A DNA stretch of 64,000 nt from Zygnema cylindricum. Lineage: Eukaryota > Streptophyta > Zygnematophyceae > Zygnematales > Zygnemataceae. Both the position numbers and the translations under genes were made by a program. The notes below the pieces were generated by a model, which saw nothing but the letters and a program-made list of their open reading frames with translations, was not told the DNA's origin and made no database searches. The stretch spans positions 362,939-426,938 of the forward strand of contig JBBHKE010001544.1 of NCBI GenBank assembly GCA_037447655.1. Direction: 5' to 3'. Below, piece after piece: positions 1-14,700 of the stretch. Every line of letters starts with the position of its first letter. Position 1 is the stretch's first letter.

Positions 1-2760
1 TGTAACTTTGGAAGTTAACAGTGTGTATGCTGAGGTTCTTATGTGCTAAGTTGTGTGCTAATTGGGTCTGTGGGTCTAGATCTACAGTGTGATAAAGTTC
101 AGTAAACTGTGAGATATTGAAGTGGTGAAATATAGGTCTTTTGTGGGGACTTCTTGAAAAGCTTCTGCTTAGGCTATGTCTACTTCTACTACTACTGCTG
201 CAGCTCCACCTGCACCAGTTGTCATAGAACAACAGGTTATGGGCCTGTCTTTAAGAATCCCTATTTTTAATAGTCAGAAGTATGCTTACTAGGCGGATAT
301 GGTTGAGTCACATTTTGAAAATGCAGGACTGCTGGATATTCTGGATGGATCACTCGATGAAGCAGATCCAACATGGGCAAGGAAGAATTCACGAGCTCGG
401 AATACTCTCAAACTCTGCCTTTCGGAGAACATGGTCATGTCGAGAATCAAAATGAAAAAGGCGATTGACATATGGAAGTCTCTAAAGACTTCATATGAAA
501 AGGCGAATGTTCAAGAGGAACTTCTGTTTGCTGAAAAGATATGGGACTACAAATACTCGGGGGGAACAATGGCCGATTATACCGACAATTTTAGAGCTCT
601 AATTGATGCTCATGCTTGTGCTGGAGGTTTTTTTCTTGAGTTCCAGCAAGCTGCACTGATAGTTAGGGGTCTTCCTAGTAGCATGAAAGATGCATCAGCT
701 GAATTGAAAAAACATGACAAGTCTAGCTGGACTCTTCAGTTAGCTATTAATATTATACTTGAAGAAGAGTCTACGTCAAAGATGCTTAGTGGAGACAAGA
801 ATTTAGAAGCATTCAACACAAACTTTTACAGGAAGAGACAGTATTATCAGGGGAGAAATCAGTTTAATCAGCAAAGGAATCTGTTTAACCAGAATCAGGG
901 TCAATTTAAACAGTTTAATCAAGGTCAAAATAGACAATCTTTTACTGTTTGTTTTTACTGTTTAGAGAGAGGTCATGGTTATCGGTACTGTCCTAAACTC
1001 AAAAAGGCAAATGAGACAGGATTATATAGGCCAGGATGGCAGCAGAGTCAATTTAACCAAGGCTTTTCTGGTCAGCAGTTACAGAACAACTCATTATTTT
1101 CATCATCTGTTACTGAGGAGGATGAGTCGTTGAGCTTCATTGAGCAGGATGATTCGGCGTTATTTGCAATGGCGGCGGCAATGGAAGGCTCCAAGGACAC
1201 TGGGTGGATAATGGACACCGGAGCGTCAGCACATATGTGCTGGAACAAGTCACTTTTCACCAATCTGAAGTCAACACCTGCAAGAAATATTTACTATGCT
1301 TGTGGAATGAGTGTACAAACATCTGCACAGGGTGATGTCTCATTGCTGATAGATGTAGGAGGGAAACCAGTAGAAAGAACACTTCATAATGTTTTATTTG
1401 TTCCTAATTTCAAAAAGAACCTTTTTTCTACGTCCTTGGTTGAAAGTAAAGGCTTTGAGGTCTCACTTAAAGGAGGTAGGCTGGTTGTGAGCAAGCTAGG
1501 CAAAATAGCAGTCACAGGAACAAGAGATGCAAGCAAAATGTACCGTATGGATATGGCCGATTCTAAAGAAAATGATGTTCTCTTTTTTGGTGTACAATAT
1601 GAGAATGAATTATGGCATAAAAGACTAGGACATGTCAACTATGATAGCTTTACAAAAATGGTCAAATCTGGTAAAATAGAAGGTGTTTCACTAACAAATG
1701 AGCCAGTAAAAACATGTGATGGTTGCTCTTTAGGCAAGATTCATAAGTTGTCTTTTCTCAGCAATCAGATCACAGATCAACAAAAGTCTTACAACTTATT
1801 CATTCGGATGTTCTGGGACCAGCGCAAGTGCCATCTGCTGGGGGGGTTTGTTTCATGGTTGCTTTTACAGACGATTTTTCTCGGTTCACAAAAGTCTACT
1901 TCATGAAAGAAAAGAGTGAAGTGTTCGGCCACTTCAAACATAACAAAGTTTGGGTGGAGAAACTGCATGGAGTTCCGATTCTTTAACTTAGATCGGATAA
2001 TGGACAGTTCCTTAGACTCCTCTGCAGAATGGTGTCTCTGAGAGACTAAGCAGGACCATTACAGAATGTGCTAGATTTATGCTAGCTGATAAGAATATAG
2101 ATTTGAAATTTTGGGCTGAGGCTGCAAATTGTGCAGTTTATATCAAAAATAGAATTGCATCTCGTTCGGTCAGTACTAATCCTTTTGAACCATGGACAGG
2201 TAGAAAACCAGATGTCGGTCATTTTAGGGTATTTGGAAGTAAATGCTTCATTCTAAACACATCTCCAAATACCTAAAAAATGGAACCAAAAGGTTTACCA
2301 GGTATACTTATGGGTTATGATGATAATTTAAAGGGCTATAGAGTTTATGTTTTCGAAAGGAAGAAGATAGTAGTGTCTAGAAACTTTTTTATAAAAGGTG
2401 AGGCAGAATCAAGAGATTTATTCTTTATGAAAGAAAATGAGGTTGCAGAAAAATTTCAAAAATATTTTATTTTTGACACACATAAAATAGTGTTCTATCC
2501 ACCTGTTCAGCAGCCTCTTGCAGATCAGGTGATTTCGGAAACTCAAGTTCATCTTCCACAACAAATGGAGCTCGGAGACCAGTTACAAGATCAGTCACAG
2601 CCAGCTGTGAGGTAACAAAGATACGCAAGACATCTATCGGTCTTTGCCTCATAATTTCCGGGGGGAAGGAGAACTGGCAGTCGATTTCAATCAGGTTCCC
2701 ACTTTGCCTACACCGGAAGTGGGATTCCCTCGCACCAAGCATTTCTCCACCCGCTTGACG
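1..2760 (+). mobile_element. Copia element 1 (family 1), decayed; gag-PR-INT, no RT
   Basis: This is a Ty1/copia retrotransposon remnant. The 3' part of its 5' LTR (1-234) ends in GAACAACA, followed by a primer site GGTTATGGGCC (235-245). Gag starts at ATG 176 inside the LTR and runs through the primer site. A TAG at 290-292 replaces the Trp expected from the conserved context. The frame from 299 carries a UBN2-type gag, a CX2CX4HX4C zinc knuckle (near 955-1000), an aspartic protease with DTGA (near 1215) and the start of integrase with the H-H-C-C finger (about 1610-1735). A frameshift near 1780, a TAA at 1984-1986 and a loss of roughly 60 nt near 2008 break the integrase core. Homology to copia 2 continues with further stops to about 2760, just before the RT would begin. 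It is inactive; identity as copia is firm. Confidence 0.9.
235..245 (+). promoter_or_regulatory. Primer-binding site of copia 1
   Basis: GGTTATGGGCC lies directly after the LTR end (AACAACA). It is the complement of the initiator tRNA-Met anticodon region rather than of a tRNA 3' CCA end. It matches the first 11 of the 15 bases seen intact in copia 3 (36526-36540). Confidence 0.7.
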
Positions 2761-5760
2761 TCCTTCCTTTTTTTCGGAGGCTATCATTAGGATTTTGCAA
2801 CTTCTTGTCTTTTATATTGTACGGAGGATGGTCAACTCCCGGTTGGTCAACTCTTCGTGATTTCACGCTTAGTGTCTTCGGCGGCCAATCATCCCCTTAG
2901 GAAGAGGTTCCTTTGATGGCATTACCTGTACGGATGTCCAAATCCGCCCGCCCGGCAATGTAACACTATGTTCCAGTCTGGAAATTTCTTCCCTAAGATT
3001 TTGAGATGGCTCCTATCTTTGGAACCACCTTAAGCCAATTCCCTCTTTTTGATGGCAACCAATGACCACCCTTTAGGGCTTTTAAGATTTTTTTAGGGTT
3101 TCTTAGGGTTTTCCCTCAAATTGGAAATGTCCCTCTTGTGGCATCCGGTCCCGGATCACGACTTCCCGCAAGCAAAAGGGATAGCAATTCCCTATTAAGG
3201 GAAAAAAACCCTAATTTACCTAAAATCACATTTGTCCCTCCTACACCGTTAGGCTCCTTCATCCGCAATGGCGGTGCCAATACTAATTCCTCCCGCAGTG
3301 GGAGGTCCTCATGCTTATGACCTGCCAAACGGATGAATCCGGGTACACGGGATCCTTCTACTAAATATAAATTTTTATAATTTAAAATCCTCTGCTAGAA
3401 ATGAACGTTCTATTATTGATCTCTTCGGTCACCTCAATATACTTCCTCTCCAGGGGACCAAAATGTCAATTTTTTACGAAAAGAGAGGAAGACTCTGTTA
3501 CGCGGTATCTACCCGGTAAACCGCTAATCTCTCCAATTTTTTTCTATTGAAAGGGAATCTGAAAATCCCTTATTCCCTTGGAATCGTTTCAGCAGATAGC
3601 CGCCTCCCAACTCCTCATGGTAACACCCTTCCTCTCACCCTTTAGCCAAAACCCGTTGGTGTGGAACATTTTTCTTGGCGCAGGCCTTGCAGGGCCGGTA
3701 GACCGAGTTTTTTATGACTTCCAATCATCCCAAGGTCCCACGGAAAGCTATTCACTACTCTACAATGATTTGGAAAGGCTTCCCTTCCCACCGGTTAAAT
3801 CCCTAAAAAAGACTGCCAAGGACAGACAGTTGGTCAATTCTCACTAAACCTTTCCAACTGTTTTTCTTTAAACCAATCTTACCGGGTTCTCAAATCTGAA
3901 AGCAGGGTCTTAGGATTCTCTCTTGTTACAATATCTATAGTATGACCGCCTTAGAGCCACACCATCCGTTCATACATAAGCGACATCTACGGCCACCGTT
4001 CTCCAAAATCGCCAAATTTCCATCCAGCGACGGCTGTAGCCGGTAACTCTAAGTAAATTGGTTGCAAAGCTAAGAATTAGGCCATGAAAATATTCATATC
4101 TCTCGTGCAAAGGACATAACTAACAAGAATCACATTAATTAGCCCCCTTGTTGGCCTCCATTGCCACCAATCCACTACAGTTGAGGTTATTGTTCGGAAT
4201 AAGGGTCTTAATGTCCATGATATTCTAGAGCTAACAGAGACCACGAACACGAGAAGGGAGAGTAGTGATAGGCAACGTATAGATGGAACACCAGAGATAA
4301 GGTGGCCTTCACCAACCTTATACAGATAAAAGCCCGCCAACAAAGACTTTCCACAGTTCACCCCACAGAAAGTCGAAGAGGGGCCCCAATGGTTTTCGTT
4401 GTTGTTTCTTGATAGCTTTAGTACTCTCATTTACCCGTGTGAGGGGGAGTCTGAAGACTTTGAATCTATTTGTGGTGGACAGCTACACTATGTATCAAAA
4501 TTTGTGTGTCAATAGATTAATCTACATACGGGTGTGGCGGCCCGGGACTCAAAGACTTCTAAGGTGAGAAATTAAGCTCACCAAGACTCGACGGATCAGT
4601 TTGTGCCATTTGCCGAAGGTTTTTTTTGTTCTTTGAACAAGTCTCTCCATGATTTTCTTTGTAATTGTGGCAAAAAAAGATTTAAAATCAGGGTTCCAAA
4701 GAGTCCTTTCTTCAAGCCTTCATGTTGCTTTTAACCGTCAAAGCGTCTTAGGGACTCTTCAACAAGGGCAAGCTGAGGTTTATCTACGATGAAGCACGGT
4801 GGAGGATGACATACCGAGACTCCTAAATATTATACGAAGGGATCTTGTCCACATCCATGATCTTCCGAGGTGTTGAATTTAGTTTGTTAGAGCTGTGGGA
4901 TTGTGGGCGTCATGTACAGTAGTCAAAGAGTAGAAATTAATCTCTTTCTGTCTATTGTGATCTTTGGTAGATTTTTTTAGTTTTGGTACTTATTCTAGTT
5001 AGATTTGGCTATTTCACTTGTTTTCTTTTCAGTAATCTCCTTTGACCTTTGTAGCCTTCAATCGTTTTTTTTTTGTTTTTTTAACCCATTTGTATCTTGA
5101 TGGTTTTTTATGGTATCAAAAGTCAAAATGCATCACTTACTAGGGCGCGTGATATCTTGGCGCTCATCAAGATAAGATAGATCAGATCACAATCCAAAAA
5201 CCGGAATGAATTGTACGTAAAAGACAAAACAACATCGTCCTAAAAAGATTAACAGAGCTACATAAGAAAAAGAACAATCTACATTTAGACCATGCCAACA
5301 TGGAGACCTTTGTCGCGTGGGGATTTTTAGTGTTGGTGGAACCTTTTTAAAAACCAAGTTTGGATTATGCACGTTAATTTATCAGTGTTTTTTTAGTTTT
5401 TGATTTGTAGGAGTTAAATTGCGTTTGTGCATATACGGTAGTTTATGTATAGTACCTCATTGTTGATGTTGTTGGTTGTACTTCAATACAGGACTGTTCG
5501 CTACAACATAGTTTCTTAACTTGTTAGTAGACCATTAACCTAGTCTATTTGTATAAAAATAGGACAAGAATATTTTCCGCTATTCACAATTGTGCATTTT
5601 CAGTGATGTTCTCTGTTCAATATCTTTCGTTTTTATATTAGTGTTTTGCATAAAACTTTGTTAGTTGTTTGCACACGCGGTAGTTTGTACCTTGGTTGAG
5701 AATGGGATCAATTTTTTTGTATTGAATGGATTTTTAATTGAGTCAAAGTTGGTGTGTTGG
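2761..5760. other. Intergenic stretch, nothing recognised
   Basis: No coding region can be supported here. Open frames such as 3578-3847 and 4077-4430 have no motifs and no splice context. The stretch is probably old, unclassified repeat DNA. Confidence 0.4.
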
Positions 5761-5796
5761 AAGATATATCTTCGGTGCTTTTGTTTTTGTTTTGTG

Positions 5797-5851
5797 ATGG
5801 CATCTACTTCAGCTGGCACAACAACTGCTCTCTAGTTGTCACAGAACAACA
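5797..5851 (+). repeat. LTR 3' end remnant (family 1-like) with gag start
   Basis: From the ATG at 5797 to AGAACAACA at 5851 this matches the last 59 nt of the copia 1 LTR (176-234). It encodes the same Met, Ser/Thr-rich, then Val-Val-x-Glu-Gln-Gln pattern, with a small net deletion that shifts the frame. The following sequence (TACATAATGGCC) is a poor match to the primer site. The 5' limit of this LTR copy could not be set. Confidence 0.55.
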
Positions 5852-8768
5852 TACATAATGGCCTTTTTCCTAAGGAAAAATTCTTAACGGATGAGAAAAT
5901 TAAAGGTAAGGCCCACACCTCTATGATTTGTTGTCCATAGCCTATTTCAGCTATGGATTACTCACAAAAACCACCCATAGACTACCCCAAAACAGATGTG
6001 TTTCAGACAGCACAGATTACTCCAAAATAAATAAAAGCAGTTCAAACTACACCAATATGCAATATATACTAGAAAATACAACCTCTTAAAGTTGCAGCCA
6101 GATCCACAAAGGAATCCACAAGATATGAGCCCCAGAGTTTCCCAAAAGCAACAGATGGCTTATCAAACTAACCAGCTAAACTTCTCACAGAATTCTACAG
6201 AGATAACATAACATACTGAAACTACACACACATACATTTTCAGATCATAATGTATCTTCACAAAGTTTCATGCAAAACATCCACCTGAGTGATCACACCA
6301 TCGGGTCAAAGTTGCAGAAAAACAGTCTGCCATTACTTTGCTAAATTCCACTGTGATACTGAAAAATAAACTAAGTCCTACAATTTATACTCACATAGTT
6401 ATCTACTGATCCCTGCACAAAAAAAATAACTACAAGTGTAACTTAACTCTATACTCGAATAAAGACACTGTACGTCAACGGTACGCCTACGGTATCGGAA
6501 GTACGTCCAAACCCTAATTATGACTTTTATCCTGTTTCACTATTGTAACACTAAAAACTAATTCACTTCATACAAGTTAAAGTATTTACAGATATTTACA
6601 AATAGGGGCCGTACATAAATTGTGCCACTTGCTTAGAGCGTTGTTCCATTAGGCGGTCTCAGTAAACGTCAAAATTTTGTTTTTTGAAGCCATCGTTCTA
6701 TTGTGTTGGGTCATTTACCGACATTTTATTTGCGTGGCAAAACGTGATTGGTCCACAAAATAGATGAATACGAATGGAAAATCTTCAAAGAATCTCTGAC
6801 AGCAAATTTTGACCATATATTCGTACCAGCGAAGGTAAAAAGTGACTCGTACGAAGTATTGAACAAAATTTGTACGGGCGGACGAAACTTAAGATTTTTA
6901 AAAGGGTACGAAAATGTCAAAACGGTTAGTGGATGGCTACAGACGCGTGAAACAATATCCTCAGTCAAATATTTTCTTGCGGCTTCCGGTGGCCTCGCAT
7001 CCTCCCTGGCGAAAGGCACAAGGCACATGTCATATGCGACATGTACCCACCTGGTCGCGCGGTCGTCGGGGATATTTGTTCACTTTTCCACGAGGCACGA
7101 TGCTATTTGTTCAGGCGCTAAGAATTGATCTACTCCGGGTCACTTGTTGCGAACTGAAAGTGTTCGACGATGGCGTATCCGATTATGAAATCGACGGTCC
7201 ACGTTTACACCCATAAACGTGGAGAATCGAATCCCTCATTCGGTGGGCTTGTTTTTTTGACGTTTTATTTTTTTTGGTACGGCAATGTACGAATTTCCAG
7301 TAGACAATGACATTTTTTCACTAATGGAACCTTACCCTTAGTTAGCAATTGGCGAATCTGTACAAATGACTGTAAGCGTCCGTCCAAGTCAATCTCCGAA
7401 TTTGCGGATCACCGTAAGATGTAAAATATTTCTTCATGGTGGACGACACGTGTCCATTAATATTATCCAACTTCGTATCGCATTTGTCGACTCGATTTGT
7501 ATCAACCGCGTAATCTTCGTCCCGTACAGGACCATTCCAAGATAGCTGCCATGTATCTCGTTCGTTGGATCATCAACATCTGTCCGTCCATCATGTGACG
7601 CGTGTACTACTCACCAGTAATATTTCCAGAGTACCTACGTATCATGAACTGACGACTCGTGTCCTAACCAAGGTACTCTACACTCATCTGTTTTGAGGCA
7701 ACTGTCACACTAATACCAAAAAATTTCGTAGTCCTAAAACTCCCCTCACAGCCTCATCTACCGAGGACTAAAGCTTTCAAACTCAACATGATTTTCGACT
7801 TGAGGATTCACCGAATCCTTTGGGTGGCTTCTAAAATCATTGCGATCACTAGGATTGACAAATAAGTCACACCTCACTTCTCGGAGGAGTTGAGGGAAAT
7901 GTTAAAGAATTTGTAGTCTCTACAAAAGCGGCTGCTAATTGGACAAAATATCACTAAGGAATTGTTTAAGTACATGCTAGATGGACAGCCTAGTTGGACG
8001 AAGACAAAAAAAAAAAAAATAGAAAAAAAAAAGGAAAAAGAGAGGTAAGAGAGAGAGAAGAAAGAAGAGGAGGAGAGATGATGAGAAGAAAGAGAGAAAA
8101 GGGAGCAAAGGTAAGTATCAAGAAAAAAAAAGAGGACAAGAGGAAATACGATCTGAAATTCTTTTATTGCTGAGGGCGAGTTTTTAAAGATTCAGTTTAA
8201 AATTTTATACTTTTTAGCATTGAACAACAAAGAAGAGTTCCCAACAACAACTGATCTTCTTTTATGATATAATGTCCTTCATGTTTGTAGTAGGTGTCGC
8301 TCTCTCAGTCTCACCCCTTTCACACATTTTGGCGCTCACTTCTTCACTCACAGACCGTCATCTAAATAATAGATAACTAATTTTTGTTCTTTAATTGTTG
8401 TAAATAATTGATCCTAACACATCCCACCCTAAATAGAAACGAATTAAGCAAAATGACAATAGAAGTACAACACGACAACCCAAACGACAACGTACCAAAA
8501 AAAAAAAAAACAAAATCCAACCCGAAGCATCAAAAACAACCAATCACCACCCACTAGACGATTCAATACGACCCGACAATCTTATCAATTGCCTTTTTTG
8601 GTAAGCCTTTACAACAATGAGTTTCTTGCAGGACTGACAAAAGTCTTGGTCGAATCCTTTGCTCTCTTCCAAATCCTATCTCACATTCTAAGTCTCAAAC
8701 TTTCGCCTGAAGCTCTTAACAGAGAGTGGTATTAAAGAGGGAGGAAGGTGGTCTCGAGGAGGTTGGTA
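5852..8768. other. Intergenic region downstream of the LRR gene
   Basis: No gene is recognised. Overlapping open frames at 6726-7216 on both strands lack family motifs. A purine tract of A and GA runs occupies about 8005-8150. The 3' UTR of the LRR gene should lie just below 8769, but no clear polyadenylation signal was identified. Confidence 0.4.
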
Positions 8769-11700
8769 TCATGGACGAGGAGAGGGAGGAGGAACATGAG
8801 GTTTTGAGTGTGGAGGAGAAAGACGCGGACGAGGGAATGAGGGGGGACGAGCGGGAGGGGAGGAACGAGTAGGTGGCTTTTTTCGTAGCACTACAAAACA
8901 ATGAGAGAATAACTCCATGGTCAATTGCACTATTTCTTGCCACAAAACTTACAATGCCATTCAGAAATTCGAATTCAATGACGATAGGCATACACGAACG
9001 GGAAATATAATAGTAAAAGGTCTAGTGCTTCTAAATTTACCTTTTTTATAGCATATAGCTCAAAAGCAATTATCATCATGCTAACCATGAACTAACTTGA
9101 TATCAAACATTATTGCGGAATGCTAAGGACTATCTTGATAGAAATTTTGAGCTTCGCCTATGCATGCGAAATTGTATAAGTTGGCTTTAGAGGAAGAAAA
9201 TTGTGGGAGGGAATGATGTCATAAGTGCTTAGAATAGAAAAGAATTGTTGAGTTTATTATCTAATCTCAAAATTCAACTTATTGCCTTTGGTTTGCAAAC
9301 GATACACTTTCTTGCAATACATTATTAAGATCATGATTGACAAATCTTAAGTTATTCTCATACAGCGAGAAGTTGCCATGAATAACTTTTTCGTAAAGCA
9401 AGCATGAGAATAGAAAAATAAAATTGGTCAATTTGTTGTGGTTTCCTTTCTAAAAAAGTTTAATGTGCGTCTTTTGCAAAGAGAACTTACGCTTGCAAAT
9501 AAACTTGTTCGCTTGATTGCTGTATCCTTCATTGCATGCACATGTAGGTGACATCCCGGTCGTGTCTTTGGAGCAAATACCGTGTCCCCCACAAGGCCCT
9601 CCTGGTTGGGTCGCATTGCAAAAGGCTTTACAATCTTTTTTACTACGTTGTTTGTTGGGTTCACACTCAGATGGTAGGATTGAGCCAAACAAGCAATTGG
9701 CTCCCAGCTCTTGACAGTCTGGGCTTCCATTGACTGTAGAAATTGGTCCACTGAAATAGTTGTTTGCAATATCACTGTAGATATGCTCCAACACAGCAGA
9801 AGAAAGAAGCTTGGTAAGCCATAAAACATTATGACACTTTTAAATAATTAAAATGTTGATGAAGGCACGCACTTTGATTCATGTACAAAAAATCATAATA
9901 AAATGGCATACACTAAACCTTTTATATCACACTCTCTGATTAACACCTTTTTTTATTAACTTAAAACCTATACATGAAATGCTCATTTGAAATTGTGAAT
10001 CATTAATGAAGATTGTATTTGGTAGTGTAGTGTATCGGCAAGAAATTTATGACGATAACACCGATACCGATAGTTATCGGTTATCGAACGGTCAAGAGTC
10101 CCGATATATCGCTCCAAGACCAACAAATTCTTTATCGGCGATAATTGGAAAAATATAGTACGCTATACATCAGTAATTAATAACATATTGCATTATATTT
10201 TTCACTGTATAAAGCGTGGCATGCTACGGGTAACAATCTGTTCCGCACTCTGTGTAACATAATAACGGCGGTTCAGTACGACGGAATAAGCCAACTGTAC
10301 AATTATCGCCGATAGTTATCGGTACCGGTATTATCGCGATAAAAAAACGATATTATCGGTATTTTATCGGCGATAATACCGGTGTCGGTATATCGTGCCA
10401 ATACACCGATTATCGGCTAGCCAAAAAAGGTACATATCGATTATCGGCAAAGCCTTGCCAATACACAACACTAGTATTTGGAATATAAATGAATGTCGCC
10501 ATCCATATTCTTGACATTTCGTGAACGTTTTCTAAATATGTAACTTCATCTAAAAATCAAAACTATTAAAACAACTATATAGACAACTACATATACCAAA
10601 AAATCAACATTTCAAGAAAGTTAAGGAAAATATGTAGGTTATAACTTCGGTTATTATCTCCAAAAAGTCTCTTAAAATGTTTAATTAGACAACGTGTAGT
10701 TGTTATTCAATGAATCACTAACATTTTGTCCACACTTGCTACGGGTAATAGTTGAAAAAACAAACAAACAAAATAAAATAAAATTGTGAAGCCGTTAAAA
10801 ACAAAAGGCACTAAGAAATGGAAAAAAAAAGTTGCGAAATGAAATGTTCTCCCACCACATGGATTTTGTCACGATTACCTCCGCCCGCCTTTTTCCTCCC
10901 GCCATCACAGATTAACAACCAAAAACAAAAAGGAGATATAAATAATTGCTAGATTTATTGTTCCATACCACATCTATCTCAATCCCAATCCACCCCAACC
11001 CCCCACCCTCCCTCTTTATCATCCTTCACTATTTTCATTTTCTACGAGGAGATATCATAAAAATAGACATAAAACAAAGAGGAATTCTGACAATGCAAAT
11101 ATAAATGAAAATTTAAATCAAAAATAAAACTTGAAAATTAGTATTTTTTACTAACGATCACATTTTAGAGTGCAGCATTGATGCGCAACATAACCAAAGC
11201 ATCATGTATCTTACAATTCTTCGAGGGATGTCAGTTGAGCGATGGACCTTGGAATGCTTTCACTAAACTGGTTGCTGCCTAGCCATCTAAAAGTCGACCA
11301 TTTTTTTACCACCCCACCCCCCCCCCCCCTCCCCCCGCCCAAAGCGCCCAACCGTTAATATGGGAGCAAGGTTATAAAACGAAAAAAAAAGGTTGGGTGT
11401 AAAATCTACAACAATAAATTTGAAGAAATTTTTTATCTACCATCACATTGACAAAAGAATATTCAATAATTTGGAATTGGGTTTTTGTTTAATCGATATA
11501 TTTGATTTTCATGCACAATTTCCACTCACAATTGAATTCTATTGCATATTCCACCCCACCCCTCTTGGGATAACATCCTCCATCCCTATTTCAATATAGC
11601 ATCAAACAATTGTTAATTGAGGAAAATAATACTAACATGAACCCAACAAGGCTAATTGAAACTACTTGAGACACGAAAAAACATCAAATATAGATAAAAA

Positions 11701-14700
11701 AATATATATATATATATATATACATATATGCATATATATACATACATTGTAAAATTAATTCTATCATGTCGAGTTTCTAAACAAAAAATACATCTTAGTC
11801 AATCGTTTCCTCGAATACACCAGCATACAAATAATAAATATAATTTTTTATTTATGTTTTATCTCTTGCTCCTCCTCCCTTTCCTGTCACTTGCTTGCTT
11901 GCGCAATTAAAATGGTTAAAAGCTTACAAAGAAACAAGAATGATCCAGAAAACCTTAAAAAAACAAACACAACAAACATTTTTATAAGAAAAATCATTGC
12001 ATTTTACTCCCTCCACATGGATTTTACCGTGATCTTTAGCCTCCCCCCTTTTCCTCCCTCATCATGGAAATAAAAATTTCGTACAACCATAAAAATACAA
12101 ATAAACTCGCTAAAAAATATAAATAATCATACACAATTGAGAAATGCATTGTTCCACATTACATGGATTTCAATCAAAATCCCCTCACCTCCCCTCCTCT
12201 CCTCTCCACTTCTTTCCCATCCCCCCTCAACTTCCTCGATCACGTCACTTTACATTCTGTAATTTTACTTTTTTTATTGTAGATAAAAATCTCAATTTGT
12301 TTAACTTATAAAGTAGCAAGAATAAAAGTTGAAAGGTTTTGTATTTTTTTGATTTGATTTTCTCGCTAAAAATCTTTTTAGATTAAAATCATTGATTAAC
12401 GATATAAACTAATATTACTAATTGATTTTTTTAATTGTTAACATGCATAATTATTTTTGAAATTTTGTAGCCAATAATTATTTATGACATTTATCACTCA
12501 TTGTTTATGTTTTCGAAAGTATTTTTTAATTGTGCCAACTAATTCAAATAGGGAAAAACTACAAAATTTTACAATCTATTATTATATTCTTTAATTCTCT
12601 TTTTACACATCAACCATAATCATTTGGAGTACACTTTTGATGCCCAACATAACCATTGTCACGTGTCTTACAAGTAATTGAGGGATGTCAATCTATCAAT
12701 GGACGATGGAATACTTCCACTCAATCGGTTGTAAGGTAGAGATCTGAAACACAGTGTAAATTACAATTTTCAATATATTTTTTTGTCAGGTTGAACGTGT
12801 ATGTTGAATAAAAACAAGAAAAAGATATTAATCACTCTAGTCCCGAATAGTTTGTGTTGCCTCTATTTATTTGTAGTAAAATCGTTTGATGTGGCAGATT
12901 TTTTAGATAACATTTTCGACGTACAATATAATTATTATTTTACTTACAATATTGCGAGGGAACTGAGTCGACCAATAGATGATGGAATTCTTCCAGTCAA
13001 CTTGTTGCCATAGAGAAATCTGTGGTACCCAATATCCCACCCTATCCTTCCCCACAAGCCACCAAATACAAGATAAGAAAAACCATGTTATATTGAATAT
13101 GAAAAATCATAAGGTCAAATTGCCTTTGTTCTTTTTTCTTTTTAAAATCAAGAAATATTTTTTATATATAATAATTATTGTCATTAAACATAATTATACA
13201 TTAGAATAATTAAAGAGTAATACAAATTATCATTGTACTTGGTATTATGTTTTCAATATTTATTATCATTCAACGTTTAATATCATGCAATAAATTACAA
13301 TTTACTAGATCTTATATAATATCTTATTATTTCTACTTAATCAATACCTTAATATATTTAAATAAGTTCACTTATATTGTTATTGATAGTTATTACACTG
13401 TAAGTCACGATTGTCCTTCCCCCCATCATCCCACCACAGACCATAACCATTTAGAGAACACTTTTGACATGCAACATAATCAAAGTGTAGCGTGTCTTAC
13501 AATTCTCGGGGGATGTCAATTTAACATCGACCATTCGCCTCCCCACTCTCTCCACCCCCCCCCAAGTGCCTCTCAGTTAATATGGGCTACAAGGTTATCA
13601 CCACTCAGTAAGAATATTTAGCAACTACATCAAGAATTTTTATCAAACACCTATTTCCTATAACTTGATGAACATAACCTTTTTGGATTTTCATCTGCAA
13701 CTTATACATTGGACGCTCTCTTCCTATTTGACAAACTGAAAATTGGCGATAGTGGCACTCTCACGACAGGAGTGGGAGGAGAGTGCATGTACGTTAGCTT
13801 GGGTAGGAAGGGATAGACACCGTACAGTATAGGGGGTAGGGTGATCATAAAGCGGTAAGGACAGTGGGTTGTCGTGGATATAGTTCGTAGTATGTAGGAG
13901 GTAAGAGGTGGGAGGTGGGAGGTGGCACGTGGGAGGCTTAGTGCGGTGTGCTGTTAGGTTCGGGTTTGGTGTGCATTATGAAGAATATAGCGTTCGCCGT
14001 CCAGGATTGAATTTTGGTGTCAAAATAATAAAAATAAAAACCTTTTTTTTTTGTTTGTCTGGCCTGTGTTTTCAATGTCTGAAGTGCCATTCTTTGTATG
14101 TGGTGTCTGATGCCTGGTATTTGGTGTGCACTGTTTGGTTTGATAAATCATGATATTTAAGAGTTAAAAATCAAACAAAGACATACTATTTTACCGCAAA
14201 TGGCATCAATAAGAAAAAGTGGAAAAGGGAGTCATTTTTTAAATGACGAGTCTTTAATTTTCTGTTTTTTGTTTTCCTAATTTTAAGCCCTTCTGTAAAT
14301 TTTCCATTTTTTTTTTTTAAGTTACATGTATTTCGGCCCCAAATTGACATATTTCCATCAAATTTCATTTTTCCCGAATACTTTTCTTCTGTGTTTCTAT
14401 TTTTTTTAAATTTCCGACATCAACCCTAAGATATACTGAATGTATCTATTTATAAATCACAAAAAAAAGAAAACTCTATCGATAAAAACATCTAATTATG
14501 ATATAATCCCAGATTTTCTATGAGTTTTTAATCCTCCTCTCCTCCCCATATCCGTTTACAATGTGCAATTTTGAGAATTTTTATGGCAAGAAATAAAAAA
14601 AAAAATTGTTGATCTCATGGAAACTTCTTTCATTTGTTTTTATTTGCAGCTTATTTTTTGGCTTTTGCTTCTCAATCAATTTGTATCCCCTCCCCAGAAC

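Noticed and set aside
1072-1638. Minus-strand frames opposite copia 1 gag-pol
   Set aside because: Antisense shadows of conserved copia codons; the same shadows appear opposite copia 2.
6726-7216. Overlapping frames of 100-126 codons on both strands
   Set aside because: No family signature, no clear splice sites, and both strands are equally open.
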